Shown: positions 27,083 to 36,482 of the stretch, piece after piece
Numbering within the stretch: the first letter of the stretch is position 1
Layout of the letters: each line of letters starts with the position of its first letter
NCBI GenBank assembly: GCA_902635665.1
Contig: CACPOX010000001.1
Span: 82,118 to 146,117, forward strand
Reading direction: 5' to 3'
From: an uncultured Pelagibacteraceae bacterium
Lineage (GTDB): Bacteria > Pseudomonadota > Alphaproteobacteria > Pelagibacterales > Pelagibacteraceae
DNA length: 64,000 bases
Translations under genes and position numbers: made by a program
The notes under the pieces: generated by a model
Database searches by the model: none
What the model was told of the DNA's origin: nothing
What the model saw: only the letters and a program-made list of their open reading frames with translations

Positions 27083-27424
27083 TTAAGCAATAGGTAAACC
27101 ATTCTCCGATTTTTGAGAAGGATGAACTAATATTACTTTTCCTTCTTTATCAATCGATCCAAGAATAAGAACTTGTGAAACTACTCCAGCAATATTTTTT
27201 TCTGGAAAATTACAAACACCTATTACCTGTTTGCCCTTGAGGTTTTCCTCATTATAATAATGTGTAATTTGAGCAGACGATTGCTTAATTCCTATTTCAT
27301 CACCAAAATCTACTTCAACAACTAAAGAAGGTTTTCTAGCTTTTTCATTTTTTTTTACTGAAATAACCGTCCCAACTCTAATATCAACTTTATCAAAAAT
27401 ATCGTAGGTAATTTGTTCTTTCAT
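27083..27424 (-). CDS. csaA: CsaA-like tRNA-binding domain protein
   Basis: A 113-residue stand-alone EMAP/OB-fold domain of the kind at the methionyl-tRNA synthetase C-terminus. Signatures are FDKVDIRVGTVISVKKNEKARKPSLVVEVDFG and KGKQVIGVCNFPEKNIAGVVSQVLILG. CsaA proteins form homodimers that bind tRNA and have chaperone-like behaviour. Divergent from the M20 peptidase gene with 18 bases between starts, and 2 bases before the LysE gene. Confidence 0.88.
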   Translation of the reverse strand: MKEQITYDIFDKVDIRVGTVISVKKNEKARKPSLVVEVDFGDEIGIKQSSAQITHYYNEENLKGKQVIGVCNFPEKNIAGVVSQVLILGSIDKEGKVILVHPSQKSENGLPIA

Positions 27425-27442
27425 ATAATTAATATATAATGG

Positions 27443-28642
27443 ATGAAAAATATGAGTACAGAAAATAATTTAGATCATTTATTTAATAATTCTGTAAAAA
27501 TTTTAACAGACCTTATTGGTTTTAAAACAATATCTGGAGAGGATAATACTGCTTTAATTGATTACTGTGATGATATCTTAAAAAAAATAGGTGCTACTTC
27601 TTTTAGAACTTATGATGATGAAAAAAAAAGAGTAAATCTATTCGCAACTCTTAAAGCTAAAAGTTCAAGAAATAAAAAACCAATAATTTTATCAGGTCAT
27701 ACAGATGTTGTCCCAGTTTCAAAGGGTTGGAGCTCAGACCCTTTTACTGCAACAATTAGGGAGGATAAATTGTATGGAAGAGGTTCTTGTGACATGAAGG
27801 GTTTTATTGCATGTACTTTGGCATATGCTCCAATTTATTCAAAATCTAATTTAGATAGAGATATTCATTTTTCTTTTACATTTGATGAAGAAACAGCATG
27901 CATAGGGGCCCCAATATTAATCGAAGAGTTAAAAAGAAGAAATATTAAAGATGGCATTTGTATCGTTGGCGAACCTACCAACATGAAGATTATTGATGCG
28001 CACAAAGGATGTTATGAATACACAACACATTTTAGAGGTCTAGCAGGACATAGTTCAGCACCTCATAAAGGTGTAAGTGCTGTTGAATATGCATCAAGAT
28101 ATGTAAATAAATTAATCGAATTAAGAGAAAAACTTAAAGTGAGAGAACCAAAAGATTCTATTTTTGATCCACCTCACTCTACTCTATCAATTGGTGGGGT
28201 ATTTGGCGGTATAGCCCACAATGTAATCGCAGACAAATGTTATGTTAATTGGGAAACAAGACCTGTTGTAAAAGAAGATGGTGTGTTTTTAAATCAGGAA
28301 ATAGATAAATATGCAAATGAAGTTTTGCTTCCAGATATGAAAAAAGTTTTTCCAAATGCTTCAATTGAAAAAAATATTATAGGTGAAATAATTGGATTTG
28401 AAAGAAAGAGCAAATCAGATGCATGTGAATTAATTTCTAGCTTAACAGGTGATAATTCAAGGCAAGTTGTTTCCTTTGGAACTGAAGCAGGTTTATTTCA
28501 GGAAATAGGTATTAGTACTGTTGTATGTGGTCCTGGTTCAATTGAACAAGCTCATAAAATTGATGAATTTATAGTTTTAGATGAATTAAAAAAATGTTTA
28601 AAACTTCTCGAAGGTATAAAAACAAAATCTATTTTGAACTAA
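27443..28642 (+). CDS. argE: M20-family deacylase, acetylornithine deacetylase-like
   Basis: A dinuclear-metal amidohydrolase of 399 residues. Metal and catalytic motifs: LSGHTDVVPVSKGWSSDPF, GRGSCDMKGFIACTLA, FDEETACIGAPILI, VGEPTNMKII and a C-terminal FGTEAGLFQ...GPGSIEQAHKIDEFI. The closest pattern is ArgE (N-acetylornithine to ornithine), but M20 enzymes vary in substrate. Starts at 27443 and 27452 are both possible. It is the only plus-strand gene in this stretch and converges on the NCS1 gene through a terminator hairpin. Confidence 0.85.
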   Translation: MKNMSTENNLDHLFNNSVKILTDLIGFKTISGEDNTALIDYCDDILKKIGATSFRTYDDEKKRVNLFATLKAKSSRNKKPIILSGHTDVVPVSKGWSSDPFTATIREDKLYGRGSCDMKGFIACTLAYAPIYSKSNLDRDIHFSFTFDEETACIGAPILIEELKRRNIKDGICIVGEPTNMKIIDAHKGCYEYTTHFRGLAGHSSAPHKGVSAVEYASRYVNKLIELREKLKVREPKDSIFDPPHSTLSIGGVFGGIAHNVIADKCYVNWETRPVVKEDGVFLNQEIDKYANEVLLPDMKKVFPNASIEKNIIGEIIGFERKSKSDACELISSLTGDNSRQVVSFGTEAGLFQEIGISTVVCGPGSIEQAHKIDEFIVLDELKKCLKLLEGIKTKSILN

Positions 28643-28647
28643 TTAAA

Positions 28648-28677
28648 AAAGCCCATCACATTAAAGTAATGGGCTTT
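28648..28677 (-). terminator. Intrinsic terminator between converging argE and NCS1 genes
   Basis: A 9-bp stem AAAGCCCAT / ATGGGCTTT with a 12-base loop. On the minus strand it is followed by TTTTTTAATT, so it best serves the NCS1 gene. On the plus strand the U-run is only three long, so use by argE is weaker. Confidence 0.8.
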
Positions 28678-28704
28678 AGTTATAACTAACTTTAAGGTTT
28701 GTTG

Positions 28705-30153
28705 TTATCTCTTAGATATAGCCAGATGAACAATAGCACCTAATGATGCTCCTATTATCCAAGCATATCCTCCACCGCCACCTAAATTAGCAAAGAAATC
28801 ACCTAAACCTAAAACCAAGATGTTTGGCCAAACCGTTCCAACTGCAATATATCCTGATAGAATCCATGCTAAAATTGCTTTACGGTTAAAACCTCCATTA
28901 TAATGATATTTTGCACTTGCACTATCATCAAATAAATCATCAACATCTAATTTTTCTTTTTTGATAATGTAATAATCTACAATCATAATACCAAAAACTG
29001 GAGCTAAAATAGCACCAAGTGTATTCACAAATGGAAATAATCCCATTTGAGTAATAACAGCTACCCACATACCACCTATTACAAAACCAAAACCAGCAGT
29101 TATCAGTCCACCAATTTTAAAATTGATTTTACTTGGTATTAAATTAGCCAAGTCATATGCAGGAGGGATAAAGTTTGCAACCATATTAATACCAACTGTT
29201 GCTGCAAAGAATGCAAATGCTGCAATAATTGTTAATCCTAAGTTATCAACTTTAGCAACCATATCTGTTGGGCTTGCAACGTACTCACCAAAAATCGCGA
29301 TCGTTCCACCAGTTATCATTAAAGTAATAAAAGAAAATAAAATTACATTTCCTACTAATCCCCATAGGTTACCTTTTTTCATTTCATCTTCGTTTTTAAC
29401 AAATCTAGCAAAGTCACCAAAATTGATTACCACAGCGGCAAAATATCCAACCATAATTGAAAATACTGCTAGGAAAGCTCCAAATGATCCTAAACCTTCA
29501 AAACCACCTGATCTTTCTCCACCAGAAAATATATTTCCAACTTCTGAAAATAATCCACCACCAGCTTTAACCCATATGACAATCATTAACAGAATCATAA
29601 CAGCATAAACTGCTGGTCCAGCGAAGTTTAAAAATTTTTTAACAAGATCTACACCTTGCCAAAATAAATAAACTTGGAACAATGAAACAAATATAAATGA
29701 AATCCACATTACACCTGTCATACCTAGAAGCATTACTTCACCTTCAATTCCAGTAATACCTGTTATTAAAAGTGCCACAGCTGTCGAAGCAGCATACGTT
29801 TGTGCTCCATACCAAAACATAGCAACAAGTCCTCTAGCCATTGCTGGAAAGTTTGCACCAAAGACACCCATGCTTACTCGAGCGAATACTGGATATGGAA
29901 TTCCATGTTTCACACTTGGTTTACCTGAAAGATTTACGAGCCACATAATAAAAAATCCTGCAAGAATTAATGCAGCAAATACAGCCCAGCCATTTAATCC
30001 TGACGCTAAAAACAAAGACGCTGCCAAAGTATAACCAAATAAACTTTGAACATCATTCGCCCAAACGTTAAAGATTTCAAACCACCCCCAATTCTTTTTA
30101 TTAGCAGGAGTCGGCGCTAAATCTGAATTGTAGAGTTTTGACGATCTACTCAT
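28705..30153 (-). CDS. NCS1-family nucleobase/hydantoin/allantoin-type transporter
   Basis: A 482-residue cation symporter with about 12 hydrophobic helices. The N-terminal SSKLYNSDLAPTPANKKNWGWFEIFNVWANDVQSLFGYTLAASLF is the NCS1 signature (LYNxDLAP, the W/N-rich first helix), and GIPYPVFARVSMGVFGANFPAMARGLVAMFWYGAQ forms the substrate-site region. Family substrates include cytosine, uracil, allantoin and hydantoins. It has a strong SD (AAAGGAGATC) and its own leader. Near the agmatinase-like and aldehyde dehydrogenase genes, a nitrogen-rich substrate is likely. Confidence 0.9.
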   Translation of the reverse strand: MSRSSKLYNSDLAPTPANKKNWGWFEIFNVWANDVQSLFGYTLAASLFLASGLNGWAVFAALILAGFFIMWLVNLSGKPSVKHGIPYPVFARVSMGVFGANFPAMARGLVAMFWYGAQTYAASTAVALLITGITGIEGEVMLLGMTGVMWISFIFVSLFQVYLFWQGVDLVKKFLNFAGPAVYAVMILLMIVIWVKAGGGLFSEVGNIFSGGERSGGFEGLGSFGAFLAVFSIMVGYFAAVVINFGDFARFVKNEDEMKKGNLWGLVGNVILFSFITLMITGGTIAIFGEYVASPTDMVAKVDNLGLTIIAAFAFFAATVGINMVANFIPPAYDLANLIPSKINFKIGGLITAGFGFVIGGMWVAVITQMGLFPFVNTLGAILAPVFGIMIVDYYIIKKEKLDVDDLFDDSASAKYHYNGGFNRKAILAWILSGYIAVGTVWPNILVLGLGDFFANLGGGGGYAWIIGASLGAIVHLAISKR

Positions 30154-30172
30154 ACTGATCTCCTTTTGTTAT

Positions 30173-30191
30173 GGTTTAAATAAATTAAACC
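30173..30191. promoter_or_regulatory. Inverted repeat upstream of the NCS1 gene
   Basis: GGTTTAA-ATAAA-TTAAACC, two perfect 7-base arms separated by 5 bases, centred about 29 bases upstream of the NCS1 start codon and just before the SD. It could be an operator or an mRNA hairpin. The rest of the 215-bp gap (30154-30368) is AT-rich with nothing else recognised. Confidence 0.35.
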
Positions 30192-30368
30192 TGTTATCTC
30201 ATCCAATATCTAGACACTAATACTTTTAAATTTTGTGTAAATAAAATAACGCTCAACTAAAAATAGAAATTTAATTTTTTATAAGCTTTATCTGAGAAAA
30301 ATAAACTATTTATAATTGACCTAAAATGAACATAAAAAAAAATTAATTTTTTTTAAATTAAATTAAAA

Positions 30369-31805
30369 TTAATTGCTCCAACCGCCTACTGCTTTTACCT
30401 CTAAAAACTCCTCAAGACCGTGTTCACCTGCTTCTCGACCTATCCCAGAATGTTTAAAACCACCGAATGGTGCGTCTACAGCAATTCCCGCTCCATTTAC
30501 ATCAACCATTCCAGATCTCAATCTTCTTGCAACTCTTTGTACTTTTTCAGAATCTTGGGTTTGTATATAGTTTGTTAATCCATAAGTAGTATCATTTGCA
30601 ATTTTTATTGCGTCTTCTTCTGTTTCAAATGGAATAACAGATAAAACAGGTCCAAAAATTTCTGTTCTTGCAACTTCCATATTATTGTTAACATTTGCAA
30701 ATACTGTTGGTTTAACAAAGTAACCTTTATCTAATCCATCTGGTTTGCCAGTACCTCCTGCAACTAATTTTGCACCTTCATCAATACCTTTTTGTATTAA
30801 AGTTTGTATTTTATTGTATTGAGTCTCTGAAATAACTGGGCCAATATGTTCACCCTCTTTTTTGGGGTCACCAACTTCAAAACTTTCTGTATATTTTTTT
30901 AATCTCTCAACTGCCTCATTATACATCGACTTTTCAACAAGCATTCTTGTTGGTGCATTACACGATTGACCTGAATTTCTAAAACATCTGAGAGCACCTC
31001 TCTCAATAGCTTCTGGATCAGCATCTTTAAAAATTATATTTGCTCCTTTTCCACCTAACTCTAAACTTACTCTTTTAAAATCCTTTGCTGCATTTTGTGA
31101 AATTAATGCTCCCGCTCTAGTTGATCCTGTGAAAGAAATCATATTAATATCAGGGTGACTTGTTAGTGCATCACCTGTAGTTGCTCCGTCTCCATTTACT
31201 AAATTAAATACTCCTTTAGGAAATTTAATCTCATCAATAATTTCTGCAAGAATCATTGAGGATAATGGTGCTAACTCTGAAGGTTTTAAAACCATAGTGC
31301 ATCCTGATGCAATTGCTGGCATTACTTTTAAACAAACTTGATTCATTGGCCAATTCCAAGGAGTAATTAATGCACAAACACCTTTTGGCTCATAAATTAG
31401 TCTTTGGTTAGGAGCATGTTCACCTAATGGTTTTTCGAATTCAAAATTTTTTAAATATCTTATAAAAGATTTAATATGACTTGCTCCTGTACCTGCTTGT
31501 AATTTTGTTGCAAAATCTTTTGGAGCACCCATTTCTAGAGTTATGGCTTCTGCAATGTCAGCCCATCTTTTCTTATAATTTTCATATAATTTTTCTAATA
31601 ATCCAATTCTCTCTTGTTTAGATGAAAAAGCCCATGATTCATAAGCATCTTTAGCTGCATTAACAGCAAGATCAACGTCAGATTTATTTCCTAAGGTAAT
31701 TACTGCACAATTTTCTTCTGTTGCAGGATCAATTACTTTAATTTCCTCTGAGCTATTCGGTTTAACCCATTGCCCATTTATAAAAAAATTTTTTTTATCT
31801 AACAT
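30369..31805 (-). CDS. NAD(P)-dependent aldehyde dehydrogenase
   Basis: A 478-residue ALDH-superfamily enzyme. LITPWNWPMNQVCLKVMPAIASGCTMVLKPSE, SFTGSTRAGALIS, catalytic Glu in SLELGGKGANIIF and catalytic Cys in FRNSGQSCNAPTRMLVEK are all in place. It follows the agmatinase-like gene by 20 bases, so oxidation of an amino- or guanidino-aldehyde in arginine or polyamine breakdown is a fair inference. It is a close paralogue of the enzyme at 44846-46279 (shared LRSGxVxxNG and C-terminal EFLEVKAVGGW / EYLEVKTVTGW). Confidence 0.9.
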   Translation of the reverse strand: MLDKKNFFINGQWVKPNSSEEIKVIDPATEENCAVITLGNKSDVDLAVNAAKDAYESWAFSSKQERIGLLEKLYENYKKRWADIAEAITLEMGAPKDFATKLQAGTGASHIKSFIRYLKNFEFEKPLGEHAPNQRLIYEPKGVCALITPWNWPMNQVCLKVMPAIASGCTMVLKPSELAPLSSMILAEIIDEIKFPKGVFNLVNGDGATTGDALTSHPDINMISFTGSTRAGALISQNAAKDFKRVSLELGGKGANIIFKDADPEAIERGALRCFRNSGQSCNAPTRMLVEKSMYNEAVERLKKYTESFEVGDPKKEGEHIGPVISETQYNKIQTLIQKGIDEGAKLVAGGTGKPDGLDKGYFVKPTVFANVNNNMEVARTEIFGPVLSVIPFETEEDAIKIANDTTYGLTNYIQTQDSEKVQRVARRLRSGMVDVNGAGIAVDAPFGGFKHSGIGREAGEHGLEEFLEVKAVGGWSN

Positions 31806-31825
31806 TTCTTGAAACTACCCTTTCT

Positions 31826-32785
31826 TTATGATTTTGCAAATAGATTTGTAAGTTCGTAAACAATTGTTGCTGCTGCCAATGAAGTTACCTCTGCATGATC
31901 ATACGCAGGTGAGACCTCAACCACATCTGCAGAAACTAAATTTAAACCTGAAAGTCCTCTTAAGACATTCACCATTTCTCTTGTAGTCATACCTGCAATC
32001 TCTGGAGTACCTGTGCCTGGTGCAAAAGCAGGGTCAAGCACATCAATATCTATTGATAGATATAATGCGTTATCTCCCACTCTATTTTTAATTCTTTCAG
32101 CAATTTTATCAGTGCCTTCTGTTTGAAATTCATCACAGTGAATTATCTTAAATCCAAAACTTTCATCATTTTTAATGTCATCTTTACTATAAAGTGGGCC
32201 TCTAATGCCTACATGCATAGATGCATCATCTAAAAACAAACCCTCTTCTCTAGCTCTTCTAAATGGAGTTCCATGAGTATATGGTGCTCCAAAATAAGTA
32301 TCCCATGTATCAAGATGAGCATCAAAATGGACTAATGAAACTGGTCCATTATTTTTTTTGTTAATAGCTCTAAGGAGTGGTACAGCAATTGTGTGATCAC
32401 CGCCCAAACTAATTATACCACCTACTTTTTTTAACAGATCTGTTGCTCCAGCTTCGATTTGTTTTATTGCTTCATCAATACTAAATGGATTACATGTAAT
32501 ATCTCCAGCATCAGCCACTTGCTGAACTTTAAATGGTTCTACGTCATAACTGGGATGATAATTAGTTCTTAAATGTCTAGAAGCTTGACGAATACTTTGT
32601 GGGCCAAATCTTGCACCTGGCCTGTAACTTGTACCAGCATCAAATGGCACTCCTACAATTGCAACATCACAACTTTCAACATCTCTTAACTCTGGTAATC
32701 TTGCAAATGTTGACGGCCCTGCAAATCTTGGAACTTTTGTTCCACTTACTGGTTGGATTGGATTTTTATTACGTTCTTTTTTCAT
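31826..32785 (-). CDS. speB: Agmatinase/guanidino-acid ureohydrolase
   Basis: A 319-residue manganese ureohydrolase. The metal-binding motifs are GGDHTIAVP, VHFDAHLDTWD and SIDIDVLDPAFAPGTGTPE; ADVVEVSPAYDHAEVTSLAAATIVYEL is also characteristic. Agmatinases release urea from agmatine; close relatives act on guanidinobutyrate or guanidinopropionate, and sequence alone does not separate them. The operon with an aldehyde dehydrogenase and the nearby polyamine-type ABC transporter fit import and breakdown of guanidino or polyamine compounds. Divergent from the metallopeptidase gene. Confidence 0.85.
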   Translation of the reverse strand: MKKERNKNPIQPVSGTKVPRFAGPSTFARLPELRDVESCDVAIVGVPFDAGTSYRPGARFGPQSIRQASRHLRTNYHPSYDVEPFKVQQVADAGDITCNPFSIDEAIKQIEAGATDLLKKVGGIISLGGDHTIAVPLLRAINKKNNGPVSLVHFDAHLDTWDTYFGAPYTHGTPFRRAREEGLFLDDASMHVGIRGPLYSKDDIKNDESFGFKIIHCDEFQTEGTDKIAERIKNRVGDNALYLSIDIDVLDPAFAPGTGTPEIAGMTTREMVNVLRGLSGLNLVSADVVEVSPAYDHAEVTSLAAATIVYELTNLFAKS

Positions 32786-32835
32786 TTATTAACAAAATGT
32801 ACCACATTCTTTTTAAATCGAATATCATCTAAATT

Positions 32836-33564
32836 ATGTTTATGAAGATTTTTAAGCTGATTTTAATATCATTTTTTTTTATAACATCAGCAAATTCAAA
32901 TTCTATTTATAATCTTATCAAAATACCAAATTTAGAAATCTATAAATTAAAAACTCCCAATAAACTGAAATATTTTTATGCAACTAAGCCCTTTAGACTT
33001 GGTGTTCATAAAAATATTTCGTGCATTAATTCAGACACAAAAACTTATAACGAAAAATATCAAATTATATCTAAAAATTTGAGCCGATATTCAAAAAAAT
33101 TTTTAAGAAAAATTAATCTTAAATATATTGTGATGTGTGAAAACCTATCTATTTCAGGAATAAACACGGCTGGAATTCCTGATCACTTGATGAAAACATT
33201 AATTATAGATTTAAAATTTAATGAAAAATATTTTGAGAGAGTAATTCACCACGAATTATTTCATATTATTAATGATAGTTTTAAAGATTTGTTTGATGAA
33301 AATGAATGGAAAAAATTTAATAAGCCAAGTTTTAAATATGCTGATTGCTCTACTTGCTCAAAAAAATTAGGATTAGATACTTATACAAATACTAATGGTT
33401 TTTTTACAGAATATTCAATGACAATTCCATCCGAAGACATGGCAGAAGTATATTCTCATTTAATAACCGGAAATTATAAAATTTCAGATGATGAAATTCT
33501 CAATAAAAAAATTAAATTTATAAAAGATAAATTAAAAGAAATTGATAATACTTTTGTATTTTAG
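32836..33564 (+). CDS. Exported putative zinc metallopeptidase
   Basis: A 242-residue protein with an N-terminal signal (FKLILISFFFITSANS). The core motif is ERVIHHELFHIINDSF, a HExxH zinc site, followed about 55 residues later by PSEDMAEVYSHLITG, where a Glu could be the third ligand. The insert YADCSTCSKKLG contains a CxxC that may bind metal or form a disulfide. It resembles small putative zinc metallopeptidases of unknown substrate. It is 2 bases upstream of a membrane-anchored cyclophilin, suggesting an envelope protein-maintenance pair. Confidence 0.7.
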   Translation: MFMKIFKLILISFFFITSANSNSIYNLIKIPNLEIYKLKTPNKLKYFYATKPFRLGVHKNISCINSDTKTYNEKYQIISKNLSRYSKKFLRKINLKYIVMCENLSISGINTAGIPDHLMKTLIIDLKFNEKYFERVIHHELFHIINDSFKDLFDENEWKKFNKPSFKYADCSTCSKKLGLDTYTNTNGFFTEYSMTIPSEDMAEVYSHLITGNYKISDDEILNKKIKFIKDKLKEIDNTFVF

Positions 33565-33566
33565 AC

Positions 33567-34211
33567 ATGATAAAAAAAGTTAAAGCCTCCCTACATGAAA
33601 AATTAATTTTTATTTTTTTAATAATTCTTGGAGTTTTTGCATTAGGTTTTACTACTGTTATAAAAAATAAATGTTTATTTGTAAAAAACTTTGACCCACA
33701 AAAAATTAATTTTAAAAAACCAAATAATATTGTTGTGCTTAATGCTGAATGCGGGAATGTCATAATTGAACTCTATCCTGAGATATCCCCAAATGGAGTA
33801 GAGAGATTTAAAAAATTAATCAATTTAAAAGCATATGACAATGTAGCTTTTCATAGAGTGATTAAAGATAAACTAGTTCAGGCGGGTGATCTTGAGTTTG
33901 GTAAAAAAGATCAATTAGATTATGGAAAAATTGGAACTGGGGAATCAGGTCTAGGTACTATAAAATCAGAGGTTGATGTCGAGTTTTATTTTGAAAGAGG
34001 TTCAGTTGGTTTAGCGAGAACTTTAAAATATAATACTGAAGATAGTCAGTTTTTTATTATTCTTGATGATGAGCCACTATTTGAAGGTGAATATACTCCT
34101 ATAGGAAAAGTGATTTATGGAATTAAAGTATTAGAAAAAATTAAATATTCTCATAGATCCGAATATGTGCTTAGACCCGATTTTATAAATACAGTAAAAA
34201 TGTTTGAGTAA
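33567..34211 (+). CDS. Membrane-anchored cyclophilin-type peptidyl-prolyl isomerase
   Basis: A 214-residue protein with one N-terminal membrane helix (LIFIFLIILGVFALGFTTVI) and an extracytoplasmic cyclophilin domain: VLNAECGNVIIELYPEISPNGVERFKKLI, AFHRVIKDKLVQAGD, GSVGLARTLKYNTEDSQFFIILDDEP and YTPIGKVIYGIKVLEKI. The usual catalytic Arg (FHRVI) and the SQFFI stretch are kept. It should speed proline isomerisation in exported proteins. It forms a two-gene unit with the metallopeptidase and converges on the FadN-like gene with a 4-base gap. Confidence 0.88.
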   Translation: MIKKVKASLHEKLIFIFLIILGVFALGFTTVIKNKCLFVKNFDPQKINFKKPNNIVVLNAECGNVIIELYPEISPNGVERFKKLINLKAYDNVAFHRVIKDKLVQAGDLEFGKKDQLDYGKIGTGESGLGTIKSEVDVEFYFERGSVGLARTLKYNTEDSQFFIILDDEPLFEGEYTPIGKVIYGIKVLEKIKYSHRSEYVLRPDFINTVKMFE

Positions 34212-34215
34212 AAAA

Positions 34216-36438
34216 TTAATTAACTAGTGGCTTACCAGTTGAGAGTGTGTGCCTAATTCTATCTTGAGTTTCTTTGGTTTCAATTAACCTCATAAAAGCA
34301 TCCAATTCCAATTTGTATAAATCATCTTCTGATAATGTTTTATCAATTGAAGTATCACCACCACTCAATACATGCGCTAGTTCTTGTGCTACTTTTAAAC
34401 CATGATCCAGTATAACTTTATCATTATATAATTTATCTAAAATTTTATTCATTTCAGGAAGAACTGATTTACCTGGAAGATTAAATTTTAATTCTGATGG
34501 GGCTTTGAAGTCTTTATTGTTATTCAAAATTTCTATTGAAGCTTCTAATAAACTATTTCTATTCATAATTTTTTTATCTTGAGGTTTTAGATATTTCATA
34601 GGCTCTGCCTCAACTGGTGAAGTGGCGGTTTTACCGTAACCGATTATATCAAATACTTTAAGAGGTCCGTAATTGGGGTCTTTTTTAGCTGCATCTGTAT
34701 CAAGCCATCTTGCAAGCATTTCTTTACATCCACCACCTGCAGGAATTAAACCAACAATAGTTTCTACTAAACCAACAACAATATTTGTGTGTGAAGCTAC
34801 AAAATTACTTTGCACCATTACCTCAAATCCTCCTCCGAGTGTTAAACCTGAAGGTGCTGAAATTACAGGATGTTCAGAATACTTTAAGTGCTTACATGTT
34901 TCTTGAAAATATTTAATGAATTTTTCAATAGATTTAAAATCACCTTTTTTAGCAAAATCCATAGTATACGTTAAATTTACTCCAGCAGAAAATTGCATGC
35001 TCTCATTTATAATAATTAAAGGTTTGTCGGTTGCTTTTTTAAGTGCATCCATTGAGTCATAATCAAGTGCATTGGCTTTGGTGGTAAACTCAACAATATT
35101 ATAATCTTTAAAACGATAAACTTGAGCAGAATTATTTCCATCAACTCTAATTGCTTTTTTCTTAACTTTTCCTAAAGTTTCAATCTCAGTATATTTTTGT
35201 CTAGAACCATAAAAATCTTGATTCTTATTTTTAAATAAATTTTCTAAAAACTCATTTCCTTCAAATTCATCAATTTTATTAAAAAAGTTTTCAACACCAA
35301 TTTCTTCTAGCATTTCAAATGGGCCTTTTGCCCAATTAAAACCTAATCTCATTGCCTCATCAATATCATTAAAATTTTTAGTAATTCCAGGTACTAAAGA
35401 CGAAGAATATTTTATAATCTTCGAAATAACAGACCAAGCATACTTACCAAATTTATCATCTCTTGTGATTAAAGATTTTAAATCAACTTTATCAGTTCCA
35501 ATATTAATTTTTTGACTCGCAGAATACTCACCCGTTTCAAGATTAATTGCCTCCATCACTTTAGTTACACCAATTTTATTCATTCGGTAAAAACCACCTT
35601 TACCTTTTCTACCAGTGTAACCCGTTTCAATTAATTTTTTTACAAGAGGAATTTCTTTAGCAACTTCTTGGAAAGGGTCATTGTCAGATAGCTCTTTAAT
35701 AAAACTTTTTAAAACATCAGCCATTAAATCAATTCCAATTAAATCATAAAGGCCAAAAACTCCTGTTTTTGGAATACCCATTGGTCTTCCAAATATTGCA
35801 TCTGCTTCTTCAATGCTAAGTTTCATTTTAAAAGCTTCTGTCATTGCAACTTGCATTGCAAAAACACCTATTCTGTTACCTAGAAATCCAGGAGTGTCGT
35901 TACAAATAATTGCACCTTTACCCAATTCAATTTCACAGAATTTTTTAAGTGAATTAATTTTCTCTAAATCATTATTTTCATTTTTAACTATCTCTAACAA
36001 TCCCATGTATCGAACTGGATTAAAAAAATGAGTAATACAAAAATCTTTTTTTTCTTCTGAAGTTAATTTTTCAGATAAAACTTTTATAGGAATAGACGAT
36101 GTATTTGATGAAACAATTGCTCCATCTTTTCTATTTTTAAAAATTTTTTCATATATATTGTGTTTTATATCAATTCTCTCTACTACTGCTTCAACCACCC
36201 AATCAGCATCTTTAACAACACCAAAGTTATCATTAATATTACCAACTTTAATATTGTCTATTTTTGATTTATCCAACAATAATGGTGGTTTTGACTTGAA
36301 TATTCTTTCTCTAGCTTTTTCAGAAATATCAGTTGTTAAATCTAATAGAGTTACTGGAATTTTTGCATTACATAAATGTGCTGCTATTCCGCTTCCCATT
36401 GTTCCTGATCCAATAACTACAACTTTTTTAATATCCAT
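34216..36438 (-). CDS. fadN: 3-hydroxyacyl-CoA dehydrogenase/enoyl-CoA hydratase, FadN-type
   Basis: A bifunctional beta-oxidation enzyme of 740 residues. The dehydrogenase is N-terminal (KKVVVIGSGTMGSGIAAHLC; catalytic-His region CITHFFNPVRYMGLLEIV; PGFLGNRIGVFAMQ), followed by a second HAD C-terminal repeat (KGPFEMLEEIGVENFF) and a crotonase domain (MQFSAGVNLTY; SGLTLGGGFEVMVQS; GLVETIVGLIPAGGGCKEML). This order is reversed relative to FadB/FadJ and matches the FadN type. It probably oxidises fatty or other acyl-CoAs. No thiolase or acyl-CoA dehydrogenase lies beside it here. Confidence 0.88.
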   Translation of the reverse strand: MDIKKVVVIGSGTMGSGIAAHLCNAKIPVTLLDLTTDISEKARERIFKSKPPLLLDKSKIDNIKVGNINDNFGVVKDADWVVEAVVERIDIKHNIYEKIFKNRKDGAIVSSNTSSIPIKVLSEKLTSEEKKDFCITHFFNPVRYMGLLEIVKNENNDLEKINSLKKFCEIELGKGAIICNDTPGFLGNRIGVFAMQVAMTEAFKMKLSIEEADAIFGRPMGIPKTGVFGLYDLIGIDLMADVLKSFIKELSDNDPFQEVAKEIPLVKKLIETGYTGRKGKGGFYRMNKIGVTKVMEAINLETGEYSASQKINIGTDKVDLKSLITRDDKFGKYAWSVISKIIKYSSSLVPGITKNFNDIDEAMRLGFNWAKGPFEMLEEIGVENFFNKIDEFEGNEFLENLFKNKNQDFYGSRQKYTEIETLGKVKKKAIRVDGNNSAQVYRFKDYNIVEFTTKANALDYDSMDALKKATDKPLIIINESMQFSAGVNLTYTMDFAKKGDFKSIEKFIKYFQETCKHLKYSEHPVISAPSGLTLGGGFEVMVQSNFVASHTNIVVGLVETIVGLIPAGGGCKEMLARWLDTDAAKKDPNYGPLKVFDIIGYGKTATSPVEAEPMKYLKPQDKKIMNRNSLLEASIEILNNNKDFKAPSELKFNLPGKSVLPEMNKILDKLYNDKVILDHGLKVAQELAHVLSGGDTSIDKTLSEDDLYKLELDAFMRLIETKETQDRIRHTLSTGKPLVN

Positions 36439-36482
36439 AATTACAAATATTCTATATTGAAAAAATTAATTAAGTAAAATAA

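Noticed and set aside
29123-29608. 161-residue plus-strand ORF opposite the NCS1 gene
   Set aside because: It is fully antisense to a clear transporter gene, with low-complexity composition mirroring membrane-helix codons; a shadow.
30301-30368. Poly-A/poly-T tract as a terminator after the aldehyde dehydrogenase
   Set aside because: It has A/T runs but no GC-containing stem, so it cannot be supported as an intrinsic terminator.
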